Below are positions 10,278 through 21,507 of a DNA stretch of 61,398 bases, one piece after another. The notes under the pieces are model-generated. The model did not search any database and had not been told where the DNA came from. It saw nothing but the letters and a program-made list of their open reading frames with translations. Source of the DNA: Clostridia bacterium (GTDB lineage Bacteria > Bacillota > Clostridia > TANB77 > CAG-508); assembly GCA_022795075.1 (NCBI GenBank), contig JAAWGB010000005.1:1-61398 (forward strand), written 5' to 3'. Numbering within the stretch: position 1 is the stretch's first letter; each line of letters begins with the position of its first letter. A program made the position numbers and the translations under genes.

Positions 10278-11030
10278 ATGGAAATAAAAAAGGCTTATAG
10301 TGACCAAGTAGAAGGCAGAAATGCAGTAATTGAACTATTAGAAAGTGGAAAAGATATTAATAAAATATTTCTTACAAAAGGGGAAAGACATGGTTCTATC
10401 AACAAAATTATTAGTATGGCAAAAGAAAATAAAGTGATTTTAGTAGAAAAGGAAAAAAGACAAATGGAGGAAATGGCACAAACTCCTAATTACCAAGGTG
10501 TAATTGCAATGGTTCCTCCTTACGAATATTGTGAGGTAGAAGATATTTTGCAAGAAGCTAAAAACAAAGGTGAAGAGCCATTTGTATTACTTTTGGATAG
10601 TATTGAAGATCCTCATAATTTGGGGTCAATTATTAGAACGGCTGAAACAGCTGGTGTTCATGGTATTATTATTCCGAAAAGAAGGGCTGCTACAGTCAAT
10701 AGTACAGTTAACAAAGTTTCAGCAGGAGCTGTGCAACATATGAAAATTGCTCGTGTAACAAATTTATCAGATACGATAGAAGACTTAAAAAAGAAAGGTC
10801 TTTGGATTTGTGGAACAGATATTGATACGAAAACTTATTATTATGACCAAGATTTGACAGGTGCAATTGGAATTGTGATTGGAAATGAAGGAAGTGGAAT
10901 TGGACAAAAAATAAAAAGTAATTGTGATTTTTTAGTCAAAATTCCAATGAAGGGAAAGGTAAATTCTCTAAATGCTTCTGTTTCAACAGGAATTATTTTA
11001 TATGAAGCGGTTAAACAAAGAAAAAATTAA
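10278..11030 (+). CDS. rlmB: SpoU-family 23S rRNA 2'-O-methyltransferase, RlmB-like
   Basis: A 250-aa SAM-dependent enzyme with a SPOUT knot: substrate-binding N-terminus (VEGRNAVIELLESG), then LLLDSIEDPHNLGSIIRTAE, IIIPKRRAATVN, VIGNEGSGIG and the knot motif SLNASVSTGI. These are the standard TrmH/RlmB motifs 1-3. I start at 10278 because AAAGGAAGAAAA precedes that ATG; a longer frame from 10242 lacks a site. It follows lepA by 38 bases, likely in one transcript. The exact rRNA or tRNA target cannot be read from sequence. Confidence 0.88.
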   Translation: MEIKKAYSDQVEGRNAVIELLESGKDINKIFLTKGERHGSINKIISMAKENKVILVEKEKRQMEEMAQTPNYQGVIAMVPPYEYCEVEDILQEAKNKGEEPFVLLLDSIEDPHNLGSIIRTAETAGVHGIIIPKRRAATVNSTVNKVSAGAVQHMKIARVTNLSDTIEDLKKKGLWICGTDIDTKTYYYDQDLTGAIGIVIGNEGSGIGQKIKSNCDFLVKIPMKGKVNSLNASVSTGIILYEAVKQRKN

Positions 11031-11060
11031 TTATTTGCATAAATTGTTTAACTAGTCAAA

Positions 11061-11256
11061 ACTGTCAACCTAAGATATTTTCTAAAAAAGGAAGACAGTT
11101 CGTTCAAGTAATTTTCGAAGAAATTCTAAATCCATTTTATGGCACCCTTCCACGCCAAAGGCGTGAACTCTTTCCATAAAATGAATAAAGAATTTCTATT
11201 CTTAATTACTTTCAATTCACTGTCTTCCTTTTTAGAAAATATCTTAGGTTGACAGT
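11061..11256. repeat. Long-hairpin element, copy A (type II apex)
   Basis: Outer arms ACTGTCAACCTAAG.../...CTTAGGTTGACAGT (38-39 bp) are near-perfect inverted repeats unique to this copy. Inside lies the shared core 11100-11218: CGTTCAAGTAATTTTCGAAG, AAATTCTAAA, TTTTATGGCACCC, an apical stem CACGCC/GGCGTG, CCATAAAA and ACTTTCAATTCAC. The whole 196 bases can fold into one hairpin. It lies between rlmB and the next gene. Confidence 0.85.
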
Positions 11257-11279
11257 ATCGATTAAATAGGAGGTAACAA

Positions 11280-13073
11280 ATGATACCAAGAAAAAAGAAA
11301 AAAGTAATCATCATAGTATCAATTATAATATTATTAATCATTATGACAATAAGCTTAATTTTATTATATATTAACACAGATTTATTTCGCTCCCATGCAA
11401 CTTTATTTGCCAAATACTTTGGGCAAAATGTAGAAAATATAGATACCATTTATCAAAAAATGGGAGAAAGTGAACTAAATCAGATTATACGACAAAATAA
11501 ATATACTACCAAGACCCAAGTGAAAATGAACTACATAGAAGGAAAAGGAACTACTTTAGAAAATACGCAAAATTCTATCAATCAATTAAAATTAAATATA
11601 GAAGGGCAAACTGACAAAAACAATCAATATAATTACCAAGACATCCATTTAATAAGAGATGATGAAAAGTTAGCAGAGGTAGAATATTTACAAGACGGAA
11701 ATATACATGGCATTCGATTTTCAGATTTATTTAATCAGTATGTAGCAGTTAATAACGAAAATTTAAGAAGTTTATTTGAGAAAATGGGTTATGATGAACA
11801 AAGCTTAGCAAACCTACCAAACACAATCGAATTTGATAAAAATATTAAGAGTAACTTTCAACTTACACAAGAAGAAAAACAAAAGATACAAAACGATTAT
11901 ATTAATATAATAAAGGAAAATGTATCAAAAGAAAAATTTTCGAAACAAACAAAACAAATGATTCAAATAGATGAAAAAAATATAAATGCCAATGCCTATA
12001 CTTTGACTGTAACAAAAGAACAAATGAATAACCTTATTATTAAAATGTTAGAACAAATCAAACAAGATGAAATTATTTTAACAAAAGTTGACCAAATTCA
12101 ATCATTGTTACCAATGTATCAAACAAAAAGCTTAAAAGAACAATTTATTAGTAAGATAGATGATACAATCACTAAAATAACAAGAAATAATATAGGACAA
12201 GAAGAATCAAAGATAACCGTTTATGAAAATAATCAAATGACTTTAAAAACGGTTATACAAAATGAGAACTATGAAATTCATATAGATGTATTACCATTAG
12301 AAGAAGAACATTATTTGCAAATATCTTACCAAGATTCAACAGTTGAACAATTTATGACATATAAAAGAACAAAAGAGGAGACTAATATAAGTTTAAAAAA
12401 TATAAAAGATAAGAAAACAGCCCAATATAGTTTATTAATTGGCGAAGAGATCAATAATAATAATGGTACAAAAAGAATAGAAGCTAGCTATGAAGATGAC
12501 TCGAATAGATTAGAAACAACTATTGAACAAGAGATTCGTATCGTAAATGGATTTGACAAACAAGTTAAAATGGACCATGAAAATTCTATTAATTTAAGTG
12601 AATTGGAAAAAGAACCATTGCAATCTATTTTGCAACAAGTAAATGCTCAAGTTTCTCAGAAAGTAACAGAAATAACAACAAATGACATGAAAGTAGAAGA
12701 TTTGTGGAAAATATTAAAAACACTTGGATTGGTAAAAGAAGAACAGATATTTGAAAATATTGGAATTACTGAAACGGAAAAGACTAGGTTTAATTCTAAA
12801 TTTGAAATTTTACAAGGAGAAAATTTAGGAAAAGAAGAAATATTAAATTTAATTGATGCTGTTAAAGGAAATTTAGTAGAAATAGAAGTTATACAAAATA
12901 ATGAACTGAAATTAAAGTTAGAACGTACGAAAAAGACAGAAGAAGTGGCTACTAGTTTGATTTCTTTTGTTGAAAAAAATCAAAACAAAAAATATAATGC
13001 TAAAGTAGAATATGATGAACAAACAGGTTTAGTAAAAGACATTGTACTAACAATGATACAGGAAAGTAGGTAA
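11280..13073 (+). CDS. Membrane-anchored extracytoplasmic protein of unknown function
   Basis: A 597-aa protein with a basic N-terminus (MIPRKKKK), one membrane helix (~9-34) and a long hydrophilic outside domain rich in Gln, Asn, Glu and Ile. Stretches such as YKRTKEETNISLKN and ASYEDDSNRLETT suggest beta-rich repeats, as in lipoprotein-like or DUF-type envelope proteins of Clostridia. No catalytic motif is seen. The ATG has a strong AGGAGGTAACAA site. Function unknown. Confidence 0.7.
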   Translation: MIPRKKKKVIIIVSIIILLIIMTISLILLYINTDLFRSHATLFAKYFGQNVENIDTIYQKMGESELNQIIRQNKYTTKTQVKMNYIEGKGTTLENTQNSINQLKLNIEGQTDKNNQYNYQDIHLIRDDEKLAEVEYLQDGNIHGIRFSDLFNQYVAVNNENLRSLFEKMGYDEQSLANLPNTIEFDKNIKSNFQLTQEEKQKIQNDYINIIKENVSKEKFSKQTKQMIQIDEKNINANAYTLTVTKEQMNNLIIKMLEQIKQDEIILTKVDQIQSLLPMYQTKSLKEQFISKIDDTITKITRNNIGQEESKITVYENNQMTLKTVIQNENYEIHIDVLPLEEEHYLQISYQDSTVEQFMTYKRTKEETNISLKNIKDKKTAQYSLLIGEEINNNNGTKRIEASYEDDSNRLETTIEQEIRIVNGFDKQVKMDHENSINLSELEKEPLQSILQQVNAQVSQKVTEITTNDMKVEDLWKILKTLGLVKEEQIFENIGITETEKTRFNSKFEILQGENLGKEEILNLIDAVKGNLVEIEVIQNNELKLKLERTKKTEEVATSLISFVEKNQNKKYNAKVEYDEQTGLVKDIVLTMIQESR

Positions 13074-13189
13074 AAATTTTTTATAGAAACGAAAAACATA
13101 GATATAATTCCCAATTACTTATAGGCGAAATTAGAATTTAGGAACTTATGATGCTGGTGTATAGGGGGCTATGCAAATGGATATGATTC

Positions 13190-13218
13190 TTGATAATCCT
13201 ATAAAATAAAGCTATAAT
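13190..13218 (+). promoter_or_regulatory. Sigma-A promoter upstream of the DUF5684-like gene
   Basis: TTGATA, 17-base spacer, TATAAT, 21 bases before the ATG at 13240. Confidence 0.6.
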
Positions 13219-13239
13219 AATAAAAAATGGAGGGATAAG

Positions 13240-14076
13240 ATGGAACAAACCAAAAAGAAAATCATTCGAATAATGATAGTAATAATAGTCTGTATTACAT
13301 TTTTTATAAATGTTAGTTATCAAGAAGTGCAAGCTCTAACAGATGAAAAATTAATACAAGAACAAATAGAAAATTATGCAAGGGAAACCAATATTGATCC
13401 GAATAATATTACCAAAGAAGATATTTTAAAAATATATGATGAAATAAATAAACAATATACCAATGAACAAATAGCCAATATAATAGAAGAAAATACAGAA
13501 AAATTGCAACAACAAGGTATTAGTAAAGAAGTTATAGTAGCTGGTACAGAGTTTATAAGAACCACCGAAAGTCAAGGTATAAGAGATATTATAGAAAATG
13601 ATTTAGATTTAGAAGAAATCAAAGAAAAAATAGAACAAGGCTATACACCCAATCAAATTCTAAAAAGTGTAGTAAAAGAAACGCCAACAGAAAAGAAAAT
13701 AGAAGTAGGAATTAAATTGTTATTAGCTAATAAAATTGTAAAAATAATTTTAATCTTATGTGTCATTTTATTTATTTATGGAACCGTTCTTAGATGGCGA
13801 ATTTATACAAAAGCAGGTAAACCTGGTTGGGCAGCAATCATACCTGTTTATAGACAAATTGTTATGTACCAAGTTTGTGGATTATCTGCTTGGCTCATGT
13901 TACTTTGGTTAATACCAGTGTTTGGTTGGTTAGTTATGTTAGTAATTGCCATTATGAAAAGATTTTGTTTAGCAAAAGAATTTGGAAAAGGTAGTTTATT
14001 TGGATTTGGTTTATTATTTTTACCACTAATTTTTCAGACGATACTAGCCTTTCAACCTAAAGTTGATGAAACTTAA
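13240..14076 (+). CDS. Secreted/membrane protein with C-terminal DUF5684-like domain
   Basis: 278 aa. An N-terminal signal sequence (MEQTKKKIIRIMIVIIVCIT) is followed by an acidic, helical outside region (~30-155) and a C-terminal membrane domain with KAGKPGWAAIIPVYRQIVMY, WLMLLWLIPVFGW and a final helix. The GKPGWAAIIPVYR signature fits DUF5684-type membrane domains; function unknown. A GGAGGGATAAG site precedes the ATG. Confidence 0.7.
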   Translation: MEQTKKKIIRIMIVIIVCITFFINVSYQEVQALTDEKLIQEQIENYARETNIDPNNITKEDILKIYDEINKQYTNEQIANIIEENTEKLQQQGISKEVIVAGTEFIRTTESQGIRDIIENDLDLEEIKEKIEQGYTPNQILKSVVKETPTEKKIEVGIKLLLANKIVKIILILCVILFIYGTVLRWRIYTKAGKPGWAAIIPVYRQIVMYQVCGLSAWLMLLWLIPVFGWLVMLVIAIMKRFCLAKEFGKGSLFGFGLLFLPLIFQTILAFQPKVDET

Positions 14077-14095
14077 GAAATGAGTGAAATACATT

Positions 14096-14875
14096 ATGAA
14101 TAAAAATGGAAAAATAGGAATTTTTGATTCAGGTATTGGTGGCGTAACAGTCATGCGTGAATTGATGAAAGTTCTACCAAAAGAAAATTATTACTATTAT
14201 AGTGATTCGAAAAATAACCCTTATGGAGATAAAACAGAAGAAGAAATTAAGAAATTATGTGATAATATTGTACAATATTTGATACAACAGGATTGTAAAA
14301 TGATTGTCATAGCTTGCAATACAGCAAGTGCTAAAGCTGCAACATTTTTACGACAAAAATATCCAAAGATTAATATAGTTGCAATTGAGCCAGCTTATAA
14401 AATGGTATATGACTATGCCTATGATAAACCAACTTTAGTAATGGCAACAAAAGGCACCATTGAAAGCGAAAAATTTAATTTATTGTTAGAAAAATATGAT
14501 AATCATAAGACTTTTTTAATTCCCTGTGTAGGATTAGCAGATAGAATAGAAAAGGGAGATTTGGAACAAATTAATGAATATTTGAAAGCCATAATTGGGA
14601 ATTATAAAAATAAAGTGGAAAATGTAGTATTGGGTTGTACACATTATCCTTTAATTGAGCAAGAAATTGAAAAGGTATTAGGTAAAGTGAATTTTTTTAA
14701 TGGAGCACCTAATTTAGCTAAACATTTGAAAACAATTTTAGAACAAAAGAATTTATTAAAGGATGGAGAAGGTAAAGTGGAGTTTGAAGATTCACAAGGT
14801 TTGCTAGAAAAAAAGATAAGGTTTTTTGAGATATTAGAAAATATAGGAGGAACTAGAAGTGAAATACAAAAGTGA
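14096..14875 (+). CDS. murI: Glutamate racemase
   Basis: Converts L- to D-glutamate for peptidoglycan, in the cytoplasm. 259 aa with FDSGIGGVTV, YSDSKNNPYGDK, the first catalytic Cys in ACNTASAKA and the second in LGCTHYPLIE. I start at ATG 14096; GTG 14084 is in frame and also possible. The gene follows the DUF5684-like gene by 19 bases, and the next small gene starts inside its 3' end. Confidence 0.94.
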   Translation: MNKNGKIGIFDSGIGGVTVMRELMKVLPKENYYYYSDSKNNPYGDKTEEEIKKLCDNIVQYLIQQDCKMIVIACNTASAKAATFLRQKYPKINIVAIEPAYKMVYDYAYDKPTLVMATKGTIESEKFNLLLEKYDNHKTFLIPCVGLADRIEKGDLEQINEYLKAIIGNYKNKVENVVLGCTHYPLIEQEIEKVLGKVNFFNGAPNLAKHLKTILEQKNLLKDGEGKVEFEDSQGLLEKKIRFFEILENIGGTRSEIQK

Positions 14876-15068
14876 AAAGGGTTCAGTTACTTTATTTGTT
14901 ACATTGTCATGTTTTTTTATTGTTATGATGCTTGCTATTTATGTGATGAATGTAGAAAATAAAAAACAAGCACAAAATAAAGAAATTGAGCAAATTATGC
15001 GAAGTTATGAAATAGATGAACAAGATATGGAGAAAGTATACAGTAAAATAGTTAATGAAAATCAATAA
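14859..15068 (+). CDS. Small single-span membrane protein overlapping murI
   Basis: 69 aa from GTG 14859, with AGGAGGAACTAGA just upstream inside murI (17-base overlap). It begins MKYKSEKGSVTLFVTL and has one helix (~10-29), then a Lys/Glu-rich tail. The head resembles the start of prepilin or TadE-like proteins (GSVTLF... helix), but the protein is too short for that family to be certain. Translational coupling to murI is likely. Confidence 0.6.
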   Translation: MKYKSEKGSVTLFVTLSCFFIVMMLAIYVMNVENKKQAQNKEIEQIMRSYEIDEQDMEKVYSKIVNENQ

Positions 15069-15093
15069 ATAGTTTTTTTAATACATGAGAGAA

Positions 15094-15282
15094 TTGACCA
15101 AAAAGTAAATCAGAATTTAGAAAAAGGTTTCGTTTAAGAAAATTTTCGTAGAAATTCTAAATTCATTTTATGGCACCCTTTCAAAACAAGTTTGAACATT
15201 TTCCATAAAATAATTTAAGAACTTCTACCTCAATTTCTTTCAATTCAACCTTTTTCTAAATTCTGATTTACTTTTTGGTCAG
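15094..15282. repeat. Long-hairpin element, copy B (type I apex)
   Basis: Unique outer arms TTGACCAAAAAGTAAATC.../...GATTTACTTTTTGGTC (36 bp, one mismatch) flank the shared core (TTTTATGGCACCC, apical TCAAAACAAGTTTGA, CCATAAAA, TTTCAATTC). Same core orientation as copy A. Together with copy C it brackets the minus-strand gene 15320-15748. Confidence 0.85.
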
Positions 15283-15319
15283 TTTTTGAGTAATGGCAAT
15301 ATATATAGATGAAAATATT

Positions 15320-15748
15320 TTATAAATATTTTTTTAATTGTTCAACTGTGTTTTCTTGAAATTGAACAAATTCAGTCAAAATATTTTTAACTGGTTCATC
15401 TGTATTTGGATTATGATTTAGAAGTTTCACACCTTTAATAATTCCCATATTGGTTCCTTGTAACATCATTTCAGCAATTTTAGAATTATTTTTATCATCC
15501 ATTGTGTTAAATTCAACACTCATCCAACCCATAGCCTTTTGCATAGGATTTAGTTCTTTTGGAAAATCGTCATAATTTGTTAGTTCATTATTTACCTTAT
15601 TTAAAATCTCATTATATTTGTCATATTGAAATTTTAAATCTTTTTTAAAGTCGTCATCTTGAATTTTTTCGGAAACATTAGAAATGGAATCCATTCCCAT
15701 TTTGATTCCTTTGTTAATTTCATTTAAAATATAACCTGGACTATCCAT
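15320..15748 (-). CDS. Helical protein of unknown function (142 aa)
   Basis: Starts MDSPGYILNEINKGIKMGMD; this second ATG sits 7 bases after AAGGAGG, the first only 1. The sequence is Asp/Lys/Asn-rich and helical (SISNVSEKIQDDDFKKDLKF, NPMQKAMGWMSVEFNTMDD), like small four-helix-bundle proteins. No function assigned. It is one of the few minus-strand genes and is flanked by two copies of the long-hairpin element in opposite core orientation. Confidence 0.65.
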   Translation of the reverse strand: MDSPGYILNEINKGIKMGMDSISNVSEKIQDDDFKKDLKFQYDKYNEILNKVNNELTNYDDFPKELNPMQKAMGWMSVEFNTMDDKNNSKIAEMMLQGTNMGIIKGVKLLNHNPNTDEPVKNILTEFVQFQENTVEQLKKYL

Positions 15749-15835
15749 ATTCATTCCTCCTTAATTTTTTTTAATATAACCAAAAATAAGAAAAATATGC
15801 TATATCTATCATAATGCACTTGCTAAATGTTCGTA

Positions 15836-16016
15836 TATAAAATAATTTGCTACCCAAGAAAAAACGTGAATTGAAAGAAATTGAGGTAGAAATTCTTAAA
15901 TCATTTTATGGAAAATGTTCAAACTTGTTTTGAAAGGGTGCCATAAAATGAACTTAGAATTTCTTCGAAAATTTTTTTGAACGAACGGTTTTTCTTGGGT
16001 AGTAAATTATTTTATA
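15836..16016. repeat. Long-hairpin element, copy C (type I apex, inverted)
   Basis: Unique arms TATAAAATAATTTGCTACCC.../GGGTAGTAAATTATTTTATA (32 bp, two mismatches) around the core in the opposite orientation to copies A and B (GAATTGAAAG..., CCATAAAA, ...TTGAACGA). It lies 64 bases before the hrcA promoter. Confidence 0.85.
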
Positions 16017-16079
16017 GAAAGGACTGATAAGTATTTTTTCATGTTCACAAAGAATTCACAAAAAAATTGTTAGATAGTA

Positions 16080-16106
16080 TTGACAAGAGAGAAAAACGGG
16101 TATAAT
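16080..16106 (+). promoter_or_regulatory. Sigma-A promoter of the hrcA operon
   Basis: TTGACA at 16080-16085 and TATAAT at 16101-16106 (15-base spacer; a TAATAT two bases on gives 17). The CIRCE operator begins 10 bases downstream. Confidence 0.7.
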
Positions 16107-16116
16107 ATATAAGAAG

Positions 16117-16143
16117 TTAGCAATCAAACCAAAAGAGTGCTAA
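16117..16143. promoter_or_regulatory. CIRCE operator (HrcA binding site)
   Basis: TTAGCAATC-N9-GAGTGCTAA, one mismatch from the TTAGCACTC-N9-GAGTGCTAA consensus. It overlaps the start region of hrcA, so HrcA would repress its own operon. Confidence 0.93.
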
Positions 16144-16157
16144 AAGAGGTGAAAAAG

Positions 16158-17168
16158 TTGTTAGATGAAAGAAAAAAGAAAGTCTTACAAGCCATAGTAG
16201 AAGAATATATTAATACAGCAGAGCCAGTAAGTTCAAATGCACTAACACAAAATCATGGATTAGAATGTAGCAGTGCTACTATTCGAAATGAAATGTCAGA
16301 GTTAGAAAAAGGTGGATTTTTAGATAAAACACATACCTCAAGTGGAAGAATTCCATCAGCAAAAGGATATCGCTACTATGTAGATGAGCTATTAAATGAA
16401 GAAGACATCAGTATAGAAGAAATCAAATACATCAGTTCAAAATTAGAAACCAAAGTAAACGAAATTGAAGACCTAACCAAAATAGCGGCAAATACCATAT
16501 CAGAAGTAACCCACTATACAACCGTATCCATTGGCCCAAAAGCAACCACCCAATTAATAGAAGAAATCAAATTTGTTTTACTAGGTACAAGAATGATAAT
16601 GGCAGTTATCTTAACAGACAACGGACTAGTCAAAGAAACCATTATAAAATTTGATGAAGATATCAACGAAAAGCAAGTACAAACCATGAACTATATGTTT
16701 AATAACAAGCTAAAAAATCAACCAATTCAAACGATAGACCGACCATTAGAAGAATACTTATATGATGAAATGACCTATAGCATTCATGTTATAAAGCCAA
16801 TCATTGAACAAATCAAAAAAGTATTAGAAGAAGACAATAAAATCTATTTAGAAGGAGCCAATAAATCCTTTGACTTGCCAGAATTTAACAGTTTAGAAGT
16901 AGCCAAAAATTTTATTAACATTTTAGACACCAAAGAAATTGTAGCAGACATGCTAAATTCAGGATTAGCAGAAGATATCAATGTATATATTGGAGAAGAA
17001 AACGAACAGCAAGAACTAAAAGATTTTAGTGTTGTCACATTTAAACACAAAGTAAATGGTCGTGACGTAGGAACAATCGGAATCATAGGACCAAAAAGAA
17101 TGGACTATTCAAAAGTTATTTCCGTTATGAAATACATCAACAAAAAACTAAAAGAAATAGATGAATAA
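16158..17168 (+). CDS. hrcA: Heat-inducible transcription repressor HrcA
   Basis: 336 aa starting at TTG 16158 (MLDERKKKVLQAIVEEYI), 7 bases after GAGGTG; upstream GTG codons lie inside CIRCE and give a non-family N-terminus. Winged-helix DNA-binding part includes SSATIRNEMSELE and LDKTHTSSGRIPSAKGYRYYVD, then the dimerisation and core domains ending GTIGIIGPKRMDYSKVI. It represses the operon by binding CIRCE. First gene of hrcA-grpE-dnaK-dnaJ. Confidence 0.96.
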   Translation: MLDERKKKVLQAIVEEYINTAEPVSSNALTQNHGLECSSATIRNEMSELEKGGFLDKTHTSSGRIPSAKGYRYYVDELLNEEDISIEEIKYISSKLETKVNEIEDLTKIAANTISEVTHYTTVSIGPKATTQLIEEIKFVLLGTRMIMAVILTDNGLVKETIIKFDEDINEKQVQTMNYMFNNKLKNQPIQTIDRPLEEYLYDEMTYSIHVIKPIIEQIKKVLEEDNKIYLEGANKSFDLPEFNSLEVAKNFINILDTKEIVADMLNSGLAEDINVYIGEENEQQELKDFSVVTFKHKVNGRDVGTIGIIGPKRMDYSKVISVMKYINKKLKEIDE

Positions 17169-17240
17169 AACGAAGAATACTAAAAAAAATTAGAATCAAT
17201 GTTAAGAATTAACTTAGCAAAATATATAAGGGAGGTAAAA

Positions 17241-17760
17241 ATGGGAGAAAAGGAAAAAGAAAACAAACAAGAAAGCCAAGAAATAGACAAAAACGAAGAA
17301 ATTTTAGAAAAAGAAGGTAACATCAAAGATATGGTACCAAAACAAGATTACGAAGAATTAGACGACAGATATAAAAGAATTTTAGCAGAATTTGAAAACT
17401 TCAAAAAAAGAAGTAGTAAAGAAAGAGAAGGATTGTACAATTCCATTCTTTCAGATGTAGTAGAAGTGATATTGCCAGTTGTAGACAATTTAGAAAATGC
17501 AGCAAAAGTAGAAACACGGAGATGAAGAATACAAAAAAGGAATTGAGCTAGTATTAAAACAATTTAAAGATGTATTAGCATCCAAAGGAGTAGAAGAAAT
17601 AAAGACAGTAGGAGAAACATTTGACCCAGAACTACATGAAGCAGTTAGCAGTATCCAAGACGAAAACTTAGGAGAAAAAGAAATTGCACAAGAATACAGA
17701 AAAGGGTACAAAATTGGTAACAAAGTCATACGTCATTCAATGGTTGTAGTAGCCAACTAA
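17241..17760 (+). CDS. grpE: Nucleotide exchange factor GrpE, read through a +1 shift at CGG
   Basis: DnaK co-chaperone. The N-terminal frame has the coiled coil and ELDDRYKRILAEFENFKKRS, then PVVDNLENAAKVET and a stop at 17525. The next frame continues GDEEYKKGIELVLKQF, FDPELHEAVSS, RKGYKIGNKVIRHSMVVVAN, which is the GrpE beta domain. The joint is CGG 17517-17519 after ACA. Skipping C gives about 172 aa, a normal GrpE length. ATG follows AGGGAGGTAAAA. Without the shift the DnaK-contacting domain would be absent. Confidence 0.9.
17517..17519 (+). other. CGG +1 frameshift site 2 (grpE)
   Basis: ACA|CGG|AGA TGA in frame 0; ACA GGA GAT GAA after dropping C. Confidence 0.75.
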
Positions 17761-17830
17761 AAAATAATAGAAGAGCTAAACAAACTTATCTAAGTTTTAG
17801 CCAATCTTAATAGTTATTAAGTTTAAACAT

Positions 17831-19808
<1,978 letters not shown>

Positions 19809-19824
19809 AAGGTAGATTAAGTAC

Positions 19825-19856
19825 GAGGTTGGAATATAATATACAAATCCAACCTC
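19825..19856. other. Hairpin after dnaK
   Basis: GAGGTTGGA...TCCAACCTC with a 14-base loop and no T-run. Probably an mRNA stability or processing hairpin in the operon. Confidence 0.5.
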
Positions 19857-19880
19857 AAACTTTAGTAAAGGGATAATGAT

Positions 19881-20003
19881 ATGGAAGAAGAAGTATGTTT
19901 AATAAATCAAAAGGGAGAAAAAATTTCATCAGACAATATAAGTTCTCACATAGGACTGGCATATCTTGTAATAGAAAAAGAAAGTTTAGAAAGAGGAGAA
20001 TAA
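19881..20003 (+). CDS. Small ORF between dnaK and dnaJ (40 aa)
   Basis: [20 protein letters not shown]... ending [15 protein letters not shown] lies 9 bases before the ATG, and its 3' end carries the AGAGGAG site of dnaJ, so coupling is plausible. No family recognised. It may be real or only a spacer; codon use (AAA, GAA, ATA rich) fits the neighbours. Confidence 0.4.
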   Translation: MEEEVCLINQKGEKISSDNISSHIGLAYLVIEKESLERGE

Positions 20004-20007
20004 TAAA

Positions 20008-21162
20008 ATGGCAACCAAAAGAGATTATTATGAAGTATTAGGTGTCAATAAAAATGCGACAGATGATGAATTAAAAAAAGCCTATCGTAAATTAGCAAAA
20101 AAATATCATCCAGATGCAAATCCAAATGATAAAGCAGGTGCAGAGGCAAAATTTAAAGAAGTAAATGAGGCCTATGAAAATTTATCAGATCCACAAAAAA
20201 GAAGAATGTATGACCAATTTGGTCATGATGGACCACAAGGATTTGGAGGAGGAGGACCATTTGGTGGGCAAGGTGGCTATTATTCATATAGTAGTTCTGA
20301 TTTTGGCGACTTTGGAGATTTAGGAGATATCTTTTCTTCTTTCTTTGGTGGTGGATTTGGAGGTAGAACTTCAAGTAGAAGACAAAGTGGACCAAAGAAA
20401 GGTGCAGACTTAAACCTAGGAATGGAGATAACTTTTGAACAAGCCTTTTTAGGAGTAGAAAAAGAAGTTATTATTACAAGAGATGAAACTTGTGATTCCT
20501 GCCATGGAACAGGAGCCAAACCAGGAACTTCTAAAATGAAATGTACAACTTGTAATGGAACTGGTCAAGTTACACAAATGCAAAATACCATTTTAGGGCA
20601 AATGCAAACAAGAAGAACCTGTACAACTTGTCATGGAACAGGTGAAATCATTAAAGAACCATGTGAAAGTTGTCGAGGAAAAGGAACCGTAAGGAAACAA
20701 CCAAAAATTAAAGTAAAAATTCCTGCAGGAATTGATGATAATCAAACTGTGGTTTTAAGAGGAGAAGGAGAACCTGGAGAAAAAGGTGGACCAAAAGGAG
20801 ATTTATATATTACAGTTAGAATTAAAAAACACAGTATTTATAGCAGAAAAGGTAATCATGTTTTATGCGAAGTACCAATTACCATTACACAGGCAACTTT
20901 AGGGGCAGAACTAGAAATTCCAATGGTAGATGGTTCAAAAGAAACATACAAAATTCCAGAAGGTACACAAACAGGTACAAAATTTACACTTAAGAATAAA
21001 GGATTTAAATCTGTTAATTCAAGTAATGTAGGAGATTTTGTGTTTACTGTAACAGTACAAACGCCAAAGAGATTAACAAAGGAACAAAGAGATTTATTGA
21101 CACAATTGGCAAAAACAATGAATGAACAACCACCAGTAAAAAAACGTGGATTGTTTGGATAA
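20008..21162 (+). CDS. dnaJ: Chaperone DnaJ (Hsp40)
   Basis: 384 aa, type I DnaJ. J domain with [20 protein letters not shown] and the HPD loop (KYHPDAN); Gly/Phe-rich linker [17 protein letters not shown]; four CxxCxGxG zinc repeats ([32 protein letters not shown]); C-terminal substrate-binding domain ([12 protein letters not shown]). Stimulates DnaK ATPase. ATG follows AGAAAGAGGAGAATAATAAA. Confidence 0.97.
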   Translation: MATKRDYYEVLGVNKNATDDELKKAYRKLAKKYHPDANPNDKAGAEAKFKEVNEAYENLSDPQKRRMYDQFGHDGPQGFGGGGPFGGQGGYYSYSSSDFGDFGDLGDIFSSFFGGGFGGRTSSRRQSGPKKGADLNLGMEITFEQAFLGVEKEVIITRDETCDSCHGTGAKPGTSKMKCTTCNGTGQVTQMQNTILGQMQTRRTCTTCHGTGEIIKEPCESCRGKGTVRKQPKIKVKIPAGIDDNQTVVLRGEGEPGEKGGPKGDLYITVRIKKHSIYSRKGNHVLCEVPITITQATLGAELEIPMVDGSKETYKIPEGTQTGTKFTLKNKGFKSVNSSNVGDFVFTVTVQTPKRLTKEQRDLLTQLAKTMNEQPPVKKRGLFG

Positions 21163-21175
21163 AGAATTTATTTTT

Positions 21176-21420
21176 AGGTTACCATTCACCAACATCATTT
21201 AAAATTACAAAAGACTAGAATAACAATATTGATAAGGATTTGAATGTGACCGAAATAGCTTTAGAAATATTAAAAATACAGGTGAAAGGCTCCTGTTTTC
21301 GGGTATAGTTCACCTGTATTTTTAATATTTCTTAGTGTCATGTAGGGTAACCGAAAATCTGAATCAATATTGTTATTCTAGTCTTTTGTAATTTTAAATG
21401 ATGTTGGTGAACGGTAACCT
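21176..21420. repeat. Long palindrome (~115-bp arms) without the shared core
   Basis: AGGTTACCATTCACCAACAT at 21176 is mirrored by ATGTTGGTGAACGGTAACCT at 21401-21420. Pairing continues through AAAGACTAGAATAACAATAT and an inner AAATATTAAAAATACAGGTG arm to an apex near 21295. Downstream of dnaJ; may end the operon. The ends match the GGTTAC family. Confidence 0.8.
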
Positions 21421-21448
21421 TTTTAGTGTAGAGTAAATGATTATAAAA

Positions 21449-21477
21449 TTGACAAGTTTATGTAAATATTATATAAT
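21449..21477 (+). promoter_or_regulatory. Strong sigma-A promoter
   Basis: Perfect TTGACA, 17-base spacer, perfect TATAAT, 30 bases before the ATG at 21508. Confidence 0.75.
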
Positions 21478-21507
21478 ATCAAATATAAAAAGTAGGAGGA
21501 AAGGACT

